The notes: generated from the letters alone by a model not told the origin. Shown: positions 45,217 to 54,284, counted from the stretch's first letter. The stretch is 64,000 nucleotides of DNA from Microbacterium aurantiacum (GCF_021654035.1 NZ_JAJPDW010000001.1:372001-436000); one strand, 5' to 3'. Made by a program: numbers and translations.

Positions 45217-46766
45217 CCACCGGCGACGGGGCCCACACCCTCGGGCGGTGGCTGCCCGAACGGGCCGCCGTGTCGGGCTCGCGGATCGCGGTCGACGACC
45301 GCGGGGTGACCATCACCTACGCCGCGCTCGATGCCCGCGCCGCCTCCCTCGCCGACGCGCTGCGGGGCGCGGGATACGGACCCGGCGACCGCGTTGCGAC
45401 TCTGTCGGGCAACTCCATCGACCACATCGTCGCGTTCTTCGCCTGCGCCCGGCTCGGTCTCGCGCTCGTGCCGCTGTCGTGGCGGCTCACCCCCGCCGAA
45501 CTCGCCGCGCTCGCCGTCCGCACCGACCCGGCGCTGCTCCTCGTCGACGAGGAGCACATCGCCCTCGCCCGGGAGACGCGCGGCCGGATGCCGCACGCCG
45601 TCCCGACCGCGATCCTCGGAACGACCGGCATCGAGCGCGAGGTCCCCGCCCGCCGCGGCGCCCCCGTGCCGCCTCGGCCGGTCCGCGACGACGATGCGCT
45701 GCTGGTCATCTTCACCTCCGGCAGCGAGGCGGCGCCGAAGGGGGTCGTGCTCAGCCACGCCTCGTGCTTCTGGACGAACCACTCGCTCGCCGGAGCGCTG
45801 CAGCTCACCGAGGCCGACGTCGTCCTGTCGATGCTGCCCCAGTTCCACGTCGCGAGCTGGAACGTCCAGCCGCTCCTGGCCTGGTGGAGCGGAGCGACCG
45901 TCGTGCTCGAGCGCACCTTCCAGCCGGCGCGCGCCCTTCAGCTCATCGCCGACCGCGGCGTGACCGCCGTGATGGGCGTCCCCACGCAGTACCGCATGCT
46001 CGCCGACGACGTCGGGTTCGCGGCGTCCGATCTGTCCTCCCTCCGGCACGCGTTCGTGGGCGGCGCGACGATCGATCCGGCGCTCGCCGACGCCTGGGCC
46101 GCGCGCGGGGTCCCGCTCGTGCAGGGCTACGGGCTCACCGAGGCCGGCCCGAACGTGCTGCACCTGCCGGCGGCGGAGGCCGCCGCGCATCCCGGCGCGG
46201 TGGGCCGACCGTACCGACACGTCGAGACCCGTGTCGTGGACCACGCCACCGGCCTGACCCTGGAGGGGGCGGTGACGGGCGAGCTGTGGGTCCGCGGCCC
46301 CGGCATGTTCTCCGGCTACCTCGACGACCCCGAGGCGACCGCGCGAGCGCTCGAGGACGGGTGGCTGCGCACCGGCGATCTCGTGCACCGCGATCACGCC
46401 GGGGTGTTCCGCGTCGTCGACCGCATCAAGGAGATCTTCATCACCGGCGGCGAGAACGTCGCGCCGGCGGAGGTCGAGCAGGTGCTCGCCGCGCATCCCG
46501 CGGTGGCGGCGGTCGCCGTCGTCGGCGTACCCGACCCGGTCTGGGGCGAGCGCGGCGTCGCCTTCGTCGCGCGCACCGCCGGCGCGCCGCTCGGCGCCGA
46601 CGAGCTCGACGCCCACGCCCGCGGGGTCCTCGCCGCGTACAAGGTGCCGATCCGGTACGTCTTCGTCGACGACCTGCCGCGCACCGCTCTGGACAAGCCC
46701 GCCCGCTCCGTCCTGCGCGCCCGCGCCCGGACCCTCGTCGAGGAGGACGCCCATGAGCGTCGCTGA
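45213..46766 (+). CDS. AMP-dependent acyl-CoA ligase
   Basis: A 517-aa ANL-superfamily enzyme that activates a carboxylic acid to its CoA thioester. Motifs: IFTSGSEAAPKGVVLSH (P-loop, variant of the usual TSGSTGxPKG), QGYGLTEAGPNVLHLP (A5), ELWVRGPGMFSGYLDDPEAT, WLRTGDLVHRDHAGVFRVVDR (A7-A8), KEIFITGGENVAPAEVEQ and the catalytic lysine in LPRTALDKPARSVL. Similar enzymes activate short to medium fatty acids, acetoacetate-like or aromatic acids. GTG 45213 overlaps the permease stop; its own end overlaps the TetR gene by 14 bases. With a 3-hydroxybutyrate-type dehydrogenase and an esterase downstream, the imported compound may be an ester of a hydroxy acid. Confidence 0.9.
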   Translation: MTTGDGAHTLGRWLPERAAVSGSRIAVDDRGVTITYAALDARAASLADALRGAGYGPGDRVATLSGNSIDHIVAFFACARLGLALVPLSWRLTPAELAALAVRTDPALLLVDEEHIALARETRGRMPHAVPTAILGTTGIEREVPARRGAPVPPRPVRDDDALLVIFTSGSEAAPKGVVLSHASCFWTNHSLAGALQLTEADVVLSMLPQFHVASWNVQPLLAWWSGATVVLERTFQPARALQLIADRGVTAVMGVPTQYRMLADDVGFAASDLSSLRHAFVGGATIDPALADAWAARGVPLVQGYGLTEAGPNVLHLPAAEAAAHPGAVGRPYRHVETRVVDHATGLTLEGAVTGELWVRGPGMFSGYLDDPEATARALEDGWLRTGDLVHRDHAGVFRVVDRIKEIFITGGENVAPAEVEQVLAAHPAVAAVAVVGVPDPVWGERGVAFVARTAGAPLGADELDAHARGVLAAYKVPIRYVFVDDLPRTALDKPARSVLRARARTLVEEDAHERR

Positions 46767-47427
46767 CCCGCACACCGACCCGCGCCCGCTCTCCGCGGCC
46801 GGGAAACCGCTGACCTCGCGCGGCGAGGCGACGCGCGGCCGGATCCTGGAGGCCGCCGAGCACGTGTTCGCCGACCTCGGCTATCACGAGGCGTCGATCG
46901 TGAAGATCACCGAGCACGCCGGGATCGGACTCGGCACGTTCTACCTGTACTTCGACGGCAAGCAGCAGGTGTTCGAAGAGCTCGTCATCGACCTCAACCG
47001 TCGCGTGCGCCGGTCGATGGCGGAGGCGATGGCCGGGGCGACCGATCGCATCAGCGCCGAGCGCGCCGGCTTCGAGGGGTTCTTCCGCTTCACCGCGGCC
47101 CACCCCGCGCTGTACCGCGTCGTCCGCGAGGCCGAGTTCGTCTCCCCGGAGACGCTTCGCCTGCACTACACGCGCATCGTCGAGGGCTACGAGTCGGGCC
47201 TGCGCGCAGCACAGGCCGATGGCGACGTCGACGAGGCGCTCGATCCCGAGGTGACGGCGTGGGCGCTCATGGGCGCGGGCGAGCTCATCGGCATGCGCTA
47301 CCTGCTGTGGGAGCGGGACGCCGACGGCGCCCCGCCCGCCGAGATGCCGGCATCCGTCGTCGACGACATGGCCCGGTTCATCCGCAACGCCCTCTCTCCC
47401 CGCGCACGCACGGAAGGACCCGCATGA
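46753..47427 (+). CDS. TetR-family transcriptional regulator
   Basis: A 224-aa regulator. The N-terminal HTH reads RGEATRGRILEAAEHVFADLGYHEASIVKITEHAGIGLGTFYLYFDGKQQVFEEL, the canonical TetR DNA-binding domain with recognition helix GLGTFYLYF. The C-terminal ligand domain is of the large aromatic-rich type. It lies inside the operon, overlapping both neighbours, which is the usual position for a local repressor of the transport and catabolic genes. Its likely site is the GAGACC-GGTCTC dyad at 40.46 kb; the inducer would be the substrate or its CoA ester. ATG 46753 is within the ligase 3' end. Confidence 0.9.
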   Translation: MSVADPHTDPRPLSAAGKPLTSRGEATRGRILEAAEHVFADLGYHEASIVKITEHAGIGLGTFYLYFDGKQQVFEELVIDLNRRVRRSMAEAMAGATDRISAERAGFEGFFRFTAAHPALYRVVREAEFVSPETLRLHYTRIVEGYESGLRAAQADGDVDEALDPEVTAWALMGAGELIGMRYLLWERDADGAPPAEMPASVVDDMARFIRNALSPRARTEGPA

Positions 47428-48173
47428 CCCAGGACCTGGAGGGCCGCCGCGCCCTCGTCACCGGCGGCGCGAGCGGCATCGGCCTCGCCTGTGCCGAGGA
47501 GTTCGCGCGTCGCGGAGCGCACGTCACCATCGCCGACCGGAACGCGGATGCCGCGCACGCCGCGGCCGAGCGGGTCGGCGGGTCGGCCTGGGTCGTGGAC
47601 CTCTCCGACACGGCCGCGCAGGAGGGCCTGTCGCTCGAGGTCGACATCCTGGTGAACAATGCGGGCATCCAGAAGGTCGCGCCGATCCACGAGTACGATC
47701 CCGAGACCTTCCGCCTCATCCATCGGCTCATGGTCGAGTCGCCGTTCCTGCTCGTGCGCGCCGCCCTTCCGCACATGTACGCGCGCGGCTGGGGACGCGT
47801 GATCAACATCTCCAGCGCGCACGGTCTGCGGGCAAGTCCCTTCAAGGTCGCCTACGTCTCCGCCAAACACGCGTTGGAGGGGCTCTCGAAGGTGGTCGCG
47901 CTCGAGGGCGGCCCCCACGGCGTGACGAGCAACTGCATCAATCCCGGCTACGTGCGCACGCCCCTCGTCGAACAGCAGATCGCCGATCAGGCGCGGATCC
48001 ACGGCATCCCCGAGGGTGAGGTGGTCGAGAAGATCATGCTCACCGAGTCGGCCGTCAAGCGCCTCGTCGCCCCGGAGGAGGTCGCCTCGCTCGCCGGCTG
48101 GCTGGCGACGGATGCCGCGGGCATGATGACCGGCGCGAGCCTCGCCATGGACGGCGGATGGACCGCGCGATGA
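47424..48173 (+). CDS. 3-hydroxybutyrate dehydrogenase-type SDR
   Basis: A 249-aa short-chain dehydrogenase. NAD-binding TGGASGIGLACAEEFARRGAHVTIADR, the NNAG motif in ILVNNAGIQKVAPIHEYDPE, catalytic Ser in NISSAHGLRASPFKVAYVSAKHALEGLSK with the Tyr-Lys pair, and CINPGYVRTPLVEQQI. The segment HGLRASPFKVAYVSAKH followed by GYVRTPLVE.QI is the characteristic signature of D-3-hydroxybutyrate dehydrogenase (BdhA), which oxidises 3-hydroxybutyrate to acetoacetate. ATG 47424 overlaps the TetR stop and has GGAAGGACC upstream. It links the operon to hydroxy-acid oxidation. Confidence 0.9.
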   Translation: MTQDLEGRRALVTGGASGIGLACAEEFARRGAHVTIADRNADAAHAAAERVGGSAWVVDLSDTAAQEGLSLEVDILVNNAGIQKVAPIHEYDPETFRLIHRLMVESPFLLVRAALPHMYARGWGRVINISSAHGLRASPFKVAYVSAKHALEGLSKVVALEGGPHGVTSNCINPGYVRTPLVEQQIADQARIHGIPEGEVVEKIMLTESAVKRLVAPEEVASLAGWLATDAAGMMTGASLAMDGGWTAR

Positions 48174-49084
48174 TCCGCTCCGACAGTGACGCAGACACGG
48201 TCGCCCACAGGACCGTCGAGGTCCCCGTCCGCGGCGGCGCGCTCACCGTCGGGATCTGGGGGCCCGACGACCCCGACGCCCCCACGGTCGTCCTCATCCA
48301 CGGGGTCACGGCGTCGCACCTCGCGTGGACCTACACCGCCGCGCACCTCGCGGGCGTCCGTCTCGTCGCCCCCGACCTCCGCGGACGCGGGCGGAGCAAC
48401 GGCGTCGACGGGCCCGCCGGCATGGCGGCGCACGCCGACGATCTCGCGGCCGTCGTCGCGCACCTCGGCGTGCGTCCCGGCATCGTGGTGGGGCACTCGA
48501 TGGGGGCGTTCGTCGCCGTCGCCCTCGCGCACCGGCACCCCGATCTCGTCACCCGCCTCGTGCTCGTCGACGGAGGGCTCCCCTTGGCGACCCCCGCCGG
48601 ACTGTCGGCCGAGGAGCTCGTCGCCGCGATCCTCGGGCCTACGGCCGAGCGGTTGCGCATGCGCTTCGCGGGGCCCGAGGAGTATCTCGACTTCTGGCGG
48701 CCGCATCCGGCCTTCCGAGAGGTCTGGGACGAGACGCTCGAGGCGTACTTCGCGTACGACCTCACCCCCGACGGCGACGCGTTCCGGCCGGCGACGAGCT
48801 ACGCCACCACCGTGGAGGACACCGTCGACCTCAACGGCGGATCCACGACCGTTCCGGACGCGCTCGCGGCGCTGCGGCATCCGACCTCGTTCGTGACGGT
48901 GCCGCGCGGCCTGCAGGACCAGGTGCCGGGGCTGTACCCGCCGACGCACCTGGAGGCGCTGCTGGCCGCGCACCCGCAGATCGTCCACGAGCGCTGGGAC
49001 GGGTTCAACCACTACACCGTCGTGATGTCGGATGCCGGCGGCCGGCGGATGGCCGAGCGCCTGCGCGTCGAGCTCGCGCGCTGA
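48170..49084 (+). CDS. Alpha/beta hydrolase
   Basis: A 304-aa esterase-type hydrolase. LIHGVTASHLAWTYTAAHLAG gives the HG oxyanion strand; the nucleophile elbow is VVGHSMGAF; PDLRGRGRSNGVDG precedes it; the catalytic His is in WDGFNHYTVV near the C-terminus; the acid is probably in the strand before it. I start at ATG 48170, which overlaps the SDR stop (ATGA); ATG 48158 lies further inside the SDR gene. Likely role in this operon: hydrolysis of an imported ester, lactone or 3-hydroxybutyrate oligomer to the free hydroxy acid. No signal peptide, so it acts in the cytoplasm after uptake. Confidence 0.88.
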   Translation: MIRSDSDADTVAHRTVEVPVRGGALTVGIWGPDDPDAPTVVLIHGVTASHLAWTYTAAHLAGVRLVAPDLRGRGRSNGVDGPAGMAAHADDLAAVVAHLGVRPGIVVGHSMGAFVAVALAHRHPDLVTRLVLVDGGLPLATPAGLSAEELVAAILGPTAERLRMRFAGPEEYLDFWRPHPAFREVWDETLEAYFAYDLTPDGDAFRPATSYATTVEDTVDLNGGSTTVPDALAALRHPTSFVTVPRGLQDQVPGLYPPTHLEALLAAHPQIVHERWDGFNHYTVVMSDAGGRRMAERLRVELAR

Positions 49085-49123
49085 TCACCCCGGCACCGCG
49101 CGGCGGATGACGGCGCCGGCGGG

Positions 49124-50767
49124 TCAGGTGAAGACCTGGACGAAACGCTCGTGGTACCCGGTCGCGCCGTCGGGGGCGACGGCGGCGCGGTCGGCGGTCT
49201 GCACATCGCCCGTGACGCTCACGGCGCGGCAGCGGATGAGGTGGTCGCCGGGATCGGCGGTCCACGGGAAGCTCCACTGCACCCAGGTGTCGTCGGAGAT
49301 CGCGGCCGCGAGGGCCGCGTCCTGCCAGGGGCCGTCGTCGATCTGCACCTGGACGCCTGCGATGCCGACGTGCTGCTGCCACGCCATCCCGGCGATGACC
49401 GTGTCGCCCGCGCGGAGGCCCTGCTCGCGGCGCGGCACGTCGATGCGCGACTGCAGCTTGATCGGCCCGCGCTCCGACCACCCGCGGGTCGACCAGTAGG
49501 CCTGCTTCCGGTCGAATCGCGTCACCTCGAGTTCGGTGACCCACTTCGTCGCCGACACGTAGCCGTAGAGGCCGGGCACGACCATCCGCACCGGGAAGCC
49601 GTGCTCGACGGGGAGCGGCTCGCCGTTCATCCCCACCGCGAGGATCGACTCGCGCTCGTCGGTGAGAGCTTCGATCGGGGTCGACGCGCTGAAACCGTCG
49701 ATCGACCACGAGAGCACCATGTCGGCATCCGCCGACGGTTCCGCGCGGGCGAGCAGCTCGCGGATCGGGTAGCCGAGCCATCGGGCGTTTCCGATGAGGT
49801 CGCCGCCGACCGGGTTCGACACGCAGGCGAGGGTCGTGACGCTCTCGCGGAGGGGGAGGGCGAGCAGCTCGTCCCAGGTCAGCGTGATCTCGCGCGCGAC
49901 CATGCCGTGGATGCGGAGACTCCAGTCGGCCGGATCGATCTCGGGGACGACGAGGGCGGTGTCGATCCGGTAGAACGCGTCATTCGGGGTGATGACGCGA
50001 GCGAGGCCAGGGAGGTCGAGCTCGGCTCCCGCGGGGATCGGGGGCGCCGTCACGGCGGGGGTGGGAAGGCGCAGCGCCGAGCGGATCGCGTCCACGGCGA
50101 CCGTGCCGGAGGTGCGGATGGCGCCCACGAAGGCCGCCAGGATGCCGATGGTCACCGCCCCGCCGCTGTACGCGAGGAACGTGCGGCGGTCCGGCGCGGG
50201 CGACGGACCGGGGGAGGTGTCCTCGTCGGAAGCGCCCGGGGTCTCCGCGGGCCGGAGGCGCCCTGTGAGGAACCACAGCGCGCCCGCCGACACCGCGGCG
50301 GCGATCACCGACGGGATCCAGGCCAGGAGCCCCGCATCCGGCCGCGTGGCAGCCACGATCGCGCCCGCGACCCCGACCGCTGCGAAGATCACGCGGCCCC
50401 ACGGCGGGCGTGCCACCTCGAGCAGACCGGCGACGGCGGCGACGGCGAGGAGCACGACGGCTATGCCGACGAGGAGGGCCACCTTGTCGCCGGTGCCGAA
50501 CAGGGCGATCGCGGCATCCTTCGCCCATGCCGGTGCGGCGTCGATAAGTCCGCCGCCGATCGCGGCGAAGGGGCTGGATGCCGGGGCCACGAGCGCCGCC
50601 ACGGCCTCCCCGATGCCCGCGCCGAGCACCACGGACGCCACGCCCGCGAGGGCGGCGAGGGGGCGCGGGATTCGGCGCGACGGGGCGGATTCGGGCACGG
50701 ATTCAGCGTACGTCCGAGCCCGCGGGCGCGGGGCGGACGTCACAGATCCATAAGGTCTGCGCGACAT
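49124..50767 (-). CDS. Membrane-anchored molybdopterin oxidoreductase (sulfite oxidase family)
   Basis: A 547-aa protein. The N-terminal 260 residues contain about five hydrophobic helices and a Pro/Asp-rich loop; the rest is the sulfite-oxidase fold. The Moco domain includes ARVITPNDAFYRIDTALVVPEIDPADWSLRIHG, ITLTWDELLALP, TTLACVSNPVGGDLIGNARWLGYPIREL with the Mo-ligand Cys, and GFPVRMVVPGLYGYVSATKWVTELEV. A C-terminal dimerisation domain follows (AWQQHVGIAGVQVQIDDGPW). It probably oxidises sulfite or reduces an S- or N-oxide at the outer face. ATG 50767 has GAGGTG six bases upstream; GTG 50698 is an alternative. It is divergent from the GH16 gene with only about 38 bases between starts. Confidence 0.88.
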   Translation of the reverse strand: MSRRPYGSVTSAPRPRARTYAESVPESAPSRRIPRPLAALAGVASVVLGAGIGEAVAALVAPASSPFAAIGGGLIDAAPAWAKDAAIALFGTGDKVALLVGIAVVLLAVAAVAGLLEVARPPWGRVIFAAVGVAGAIVAATRPDAGLLAWIPSVIAAAVSAGALWFLTGRLRPAETPGASDEDTSPGPSPAPDRRTFLAYSGGAVTIGILAAFVGAIRTSGTVAVDAIRSALRLPTPAVTAPPIPAGAELDLPGLARVITPNDAFYRIDTALVVPEIDPADWSLRIHGMVAREITLTWDELLALPLRESVTTLACVSNPVGGDLIGNARWLGYPIRELLARAEPSADADMVLSWSIDGFSASTPIEALTDERESILAVGMNGEPLPVEHGFPVRMVVPGLYGYVSATKWVTELEVTRFDRKQAYWSTRGWSERGPIKLQSRIDVPRREQGLRAGDTVIAGMAWQQHVGIAGVQVQIDDGPWQDAALAAAISDDTWVQWSFPWTADPGDHLIRCRAVSVTGDVQTADRAAVAPDGATGYHERFVQVFT

Positions 50768-50804
50768 CCCTGACACCTCGGGGAACGCGCGAAGGATCAT
50801 CGGG

Positions 50805-53800
50805 CTGCGCGCGGTCGCCGCAGCTGCACTCGCCTCACTCTTGGGAGCCGGCCTCGTGCCGACTGCCGCGACGGCGGCCGAGGGGACCGTCACGACCCTG
50901 TACGACTACGAGACGGGCGACTCGACCCACATCCAATGGGGCGCTGCCGGCGCCGGCATCCAGCCCGTGGCGGAGGCCGGGACGGGATCGTGGTCGGACA
51001 CCGAGCCCAATGAGCGCGTGCTCTCCTACGGCTTCGATCTGACGGCCGACCCGTTCTTCGGCGGCGTCGGGTACGAGTTCACCGCCGGGGCTCCGGCACA
51101 GAACTGGAGCGCCTACGACGGCGTGCAGTTCTGGATGCACAGCGACGGCGCGGACGCGACCATCCAGGTCGAGATCCTCGACGCCGTCAGCGGCTCCTCC
51201 GCCGTCCACGACCGCTGGGACGTCGACGTTCCGCTCGGTGCGGCCGGGTGGCGCCTCGTGCAGCTGCCCTTCTCGGCGTTCTCGTACGGCACCGACTACC
51301 AGGACTCCGGCGCCCCCGCCGACGGGACGCTCGACCTCGACTTCGTCCGCGGCCTCCTCTTCCCCGCCGTCAGCGGCAAGGCGACGATCAAGCTCGACGA
51401 GGTCTCCCTCTACGCCGGGGCCGACGTCGCCCCGAGCATCGGCGTGACGACCACCTCCCTCAGCGTCACCGAGGGTGAGGACGCCGTCATCCCGGTGCGC
51501 CTGTCCGCGGCATCCGCGTCGGAGGTGACCGTGTCGGTGTCCACCCAGGACGGCTCGGCCGTCGCCGGAACGGACTACACCGCCGTCACCGAGACGCTCA
51601 CGCTCGCCGCCGGCGAGCAGGAGGCGCAGATCACCGTTCCGACGACCGGCGACGACGTCGCCGGGGGCAACCGCTCGTTCGCGGTCGTGCTCAGCGACGC
51701 CTCCGGCGCCACGCTCGGAGCTTCACGCGCCGAGATCCTCATCCGCGACGACGACGAGGTCGCCGCGGGTGAGCTGTCCCTCCTGACCGACGTCGTGGAG
51801 GATTTCGAGGCGGAGTTGGTGTTGGGGGATCCTGCGGCGGTGCCGCCGTTGGGGTGGTTCTCGGCGCAGGGTGCGGGGAATGTTCCGACGTTCGAGCGGT
51901 CGGTGGATGCCGGTCGTCCGGGTGCTGGATCCGATAACGATGTGCTGGCGCTGAGCATGAACACGGCGTCGTGGGCTGTGGTGATCGACACGTTCACCGA
52001 GGACGGCTCGTCGTGGCAGACGCAGGACTGGAGCGATGCCCGCGGGGTGGGCTTCTGGATGCGGGGCAGCAACTCGGGTGCGCCGATGTTCGTGGACCTG
52101 CTGGACAACCGGAACCCGGACTCGACGGTCGATGACGCCGAGCGGTTCTCGGTGCGCTTCGTCGACGACTGGTCGGGGTGGCGGTTCGTGGAGCTGCCGT
52201 TCGCGGACTTCACGCGGAAGAACATCGGCAACGGTGCACCGGATGACGGTCTGACCCTGACGGAGATGCATGGGTTCGGCATCGGCGTGGAGCAGACCTC
52301 CCCGGCCGTCACCGCCGACATCGCCATCGACGACATCACCCTCGTGGGGGCTTCGGACGCGAACCGTCCGGTCGTCATCAACACCGCGCGGGCGATCTTC
52401 ACCGTCGCGGAGGGCGAGGACGCCGAGGTCACCGTGCGCCTGACGCGGGCAGCGGACGCCGACGTCACGGTCGACTTCACCACGGAGGAGGCGACCGACC
52501 GGACCTCGACCGAGGACCCGTCGGCCACCGCCGACCGCGACTACGTCACCACCTCGGGAACCGTCACGATCCCCGCCGGCGAGCGCGACGCCACCATCAC
52601 GGTGCCGACGATCGCCGACGGCAAGGCGGAGGTCGACGAGACCTTCCTCGTGCGCCTGTCGAACCCGGTCGGTGCGGAGCTGAACCCCCTCGCCCTCGCG
52701 CGCGTCAGCATCGTCGACGCCGACCCGGCGATCCCGGGCATCATCGACGACTTCGAGAAGGGCACCGCGGGGCTCGACCCCGTCGGCGCCGCCACCCTGT
52801 CGACGCGGGAGATCGCCGAGACGGATGCCGACGCCTACGCGGACCAGGACCGATGGGACAACGTCCTCGACGTCTCGCTCGATGGCGACGGCACGGGCGG
52901 CTTCGGCCGGACGTTCCCCGAGCCGCGCGACATGAGCGACCAGGAGGGTCTGGGCTTCTGGTTCCAGGGCCAGGGCGACGGCGGCGAGGTGACGGTGCGC
53001 GTGCAGGACGGCGAGCCCGTGGCGGCGGCATCCGAGGACTGGGAGCTGCGCTGGTCGGACGAGTTCGACGCCGCAGCGGGCACTCCCGCGGATCCGCGCT
53101 ACTGGACCTACGAGACCGGGGGCTGGGGCTGGGGCAACGACGAGTTGCAGTACTACACCGACTCGACCGACAACGCCGCGCACGACGGCGAGGGCAACAT
53201 GGTGATCACGACCCGCGCGGTCGAGGATCCGGCCGCGGCGGGCCTCGAGTGCTGGTACGGCGACTGCGAGTACACCTCCGCGCGTCTGGTCACGGAGGAC
53301 AAGCTCGAGGTCACGCACGGGCGTATCGAGGCGCGGGCGCAGATGCCCGACGGCGAAGCGGGGATCTGGCCGGCGATCTGGTCGCTCGGCAACGACTTCC
53401 GCGAGGTCGGCTGGCCGCGCACCGGCGAGATCGACATCATGGAGTTCGTCGGGAAGCTGCCCGAGGAGATCTTCGGCACCATCCACGGGCCGGGCTACTC
53501 CGGCGGTCAGGCGTACGGCAACACGCACGAATTCGGTGAGAACCTCGGTGGCCAGTGGCTGACGTTCTCGGTGGAGTGGGAAGAGGGCGAGATCCGCTGG
53601 TACGTCCAGCGGGACGGCGGCGAGGAGATCCTCTTCCACACCGCCACGCCCGAGGACGTCGCCCCGAGCGACTGGGTGTACGAGCACCCGTTCTTCCTGA
53701 TCATGAACATGGCCGTGGGCGGCAACTTCGGCGGCCCGCTCGCCGACACGCTGACCTTCCCGCAGGAGCTGAAGGTCGACTACATCCGGGTGTTCCAGGG

Positions 53801-54284
53801 ACCCGACACCGCCGAGCGTTTCCAGACGACCTTCGTCGACGACGAGGCCGGATGGCGCTTCGTGGAGCTGCCGTTCGAGGCGTTCGACCGCGCGGCCGAG
53901 CAGCCCGACGGTGCGGCGGACGACGGGTTCGGCCGCACGGCCGTGACCGGCTACGAGATCCTCGTCGACGGCGCGGTGAGCGTGGACCGCGTGCAGACGC
54001 TCGCCGAGATCTCGGACCCGACCCCCGGACCCGGCGACGGTGGTCCGGGCGACGGTGACGGTGACGGGTCCACCCCCGGAACCGGCCCCGGCTCGACTCC
54101 CGGCACGGGCACGGGCACGGGCACGGGCACGGGCACGGGCACGGGCACGGGCACCGGTTCCGGCTCGGGCACCGGTGACCTCGCGGTCACCGGCGGCGGG
54201 AACGGCCTGGTCGGTGCGATGATCGCGGCACTGCTCCTCCTCCTCGGAGCGGTCCTGGTCCGCCGGAAGGTCGGACGCGCCTGA
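50805..54284 (+). CDS. Modular GH16 beta-glucanase, cell-wall anchored; GH16 inserted in a CBM fold
   Basis: About 1159 aa, exported. No ATG, GTG or upstream TTG gives a full signal peptide; CTG 50805 does (RAVAAAALASLLGAGLVPTAATAA) with GAAGGA eight bases upstream. TTG 50841 would truncate the signal. Order: CBM11-like beta-sandwich (about 26-200), Calx-beta (207-315), second CBM11-like (320-510), second Calx-beta (515-635), third CBM11-like whose strands are split by a GH16 catalytic domain (about 745-1000), then a TG-repeat linker, LAVTG (about 1126) and a hydrophobic/Arg sorting signal. GH16 motif GEIDIMEF has Glu875, Asp877 and Glu880, the retaining glucanase set. Expected substrate: beta-1,3(4)-glucan. 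Codon use changes sharply within 51.8-52.3 kb. Confidence 0.88.
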   Translation: MRAVAAAALASLLGAGLVPTAATAAEGTVTTLYDYETGDSTHIQWGAAGAGIQPVAEAGTGSWSDTEPNERVLSYGFDLTADPFFGGVGYEFTAGAPAQNWSAYDGVQFWMHSDGADATIQVEILDAVSGSSAVHDRWDVDVPLGAAGWRLVQLPFSAFSYGTDYQDSGAPADGTLDLDFVRGLLFPAVSGKATIKLDEVSLYAGADVAPSIGVTTTSLSVTEGEDAVIPVRLSAASASEVTVSVSTQDGSAVAGTDYTAVTETLTLAAGEQEAQITVPTTGDDVAGGNRSFAVVLSDASGATLGASRAEILIRDDDEVAAGELSLLTDVVEDFEAELVLGDPAAVPPLGWFSAQGAGNVPTFERSVDAGRPGAGSDNDVLALSMNTASWAVVIDTFTEDGSSWQTQDWSDARGVGFWMRGSNSGAPMFVDLLDNRNPDSTVDDAERFSVRFVDDWSGWRFVELPFADFTRKNIGNGAPDDGLTLTEMHGFGIGVEQTSPAVTADIAIDDITLVGASDANRPVVINTARAIFTVAEGEDAEVTVRLTRAADADVTVDFTTEEATDRTSTEDPSATADRDYVTTSGTVTIPAGERDATITVPTIADGKAEVDETFLVRLSNPVGAELNPLALARVSIVDADPAIPGIIDDFEKGTAGLDPVGAATLSTREIAETDADAYADQDRWDNVLDVSLDGDGTGGFGRTFPEPRDMSDQEGLGFWFQGQGDGGEVTVRVQDGEPVAAASEDWELRWSDEFDAAAGTPADPRYWTYETGGWGWGNDELQYYTDSTDNAAHDGEGNMVITTRAVEDPAAAGLECWYGDCEYTSARLVTEDKLEVTHGRIEARAQMPDGEAGIWPAIWSLGNDFREVGWPRTGEIDIMEFVGKLPEEIFGTIHGPGYSGGQAYGNTHEFGENLGGQWLTFSVEWEEGEIRWYVQRDGGEEILFHTATPEDVAPSDWVYEHPFFLIMNMAVGGNFGGPLADTLTFPQELKVDYIRVFQGPDTAERFQTTFVDDEAGWRFVELPFEAFDRAAEQPDGAADDGFGRTAVTGYEILVDGAVSVDRVQTLAEISDPTPGPGDGGPGDGDGDGSTPGTGPGSTPGTGTGTGTGTGTGTGTGTGSGSGTGDLAVTGGGNGLVGAMIAALLLLLGAVLVRRKVGRA
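54103..54150 (+). repeat. Hexanucleotide microsatellite (GCACGG)8
   Basis: Eight exact tandem copies of GCACGG encode the Gly-Thr run of the wall-spanning linker of the GH16 protein, just before the LAVTG signal. Unit length six keeps the frame, so slippage would change linker length without disrupting the gene. Confidence 0.95.
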
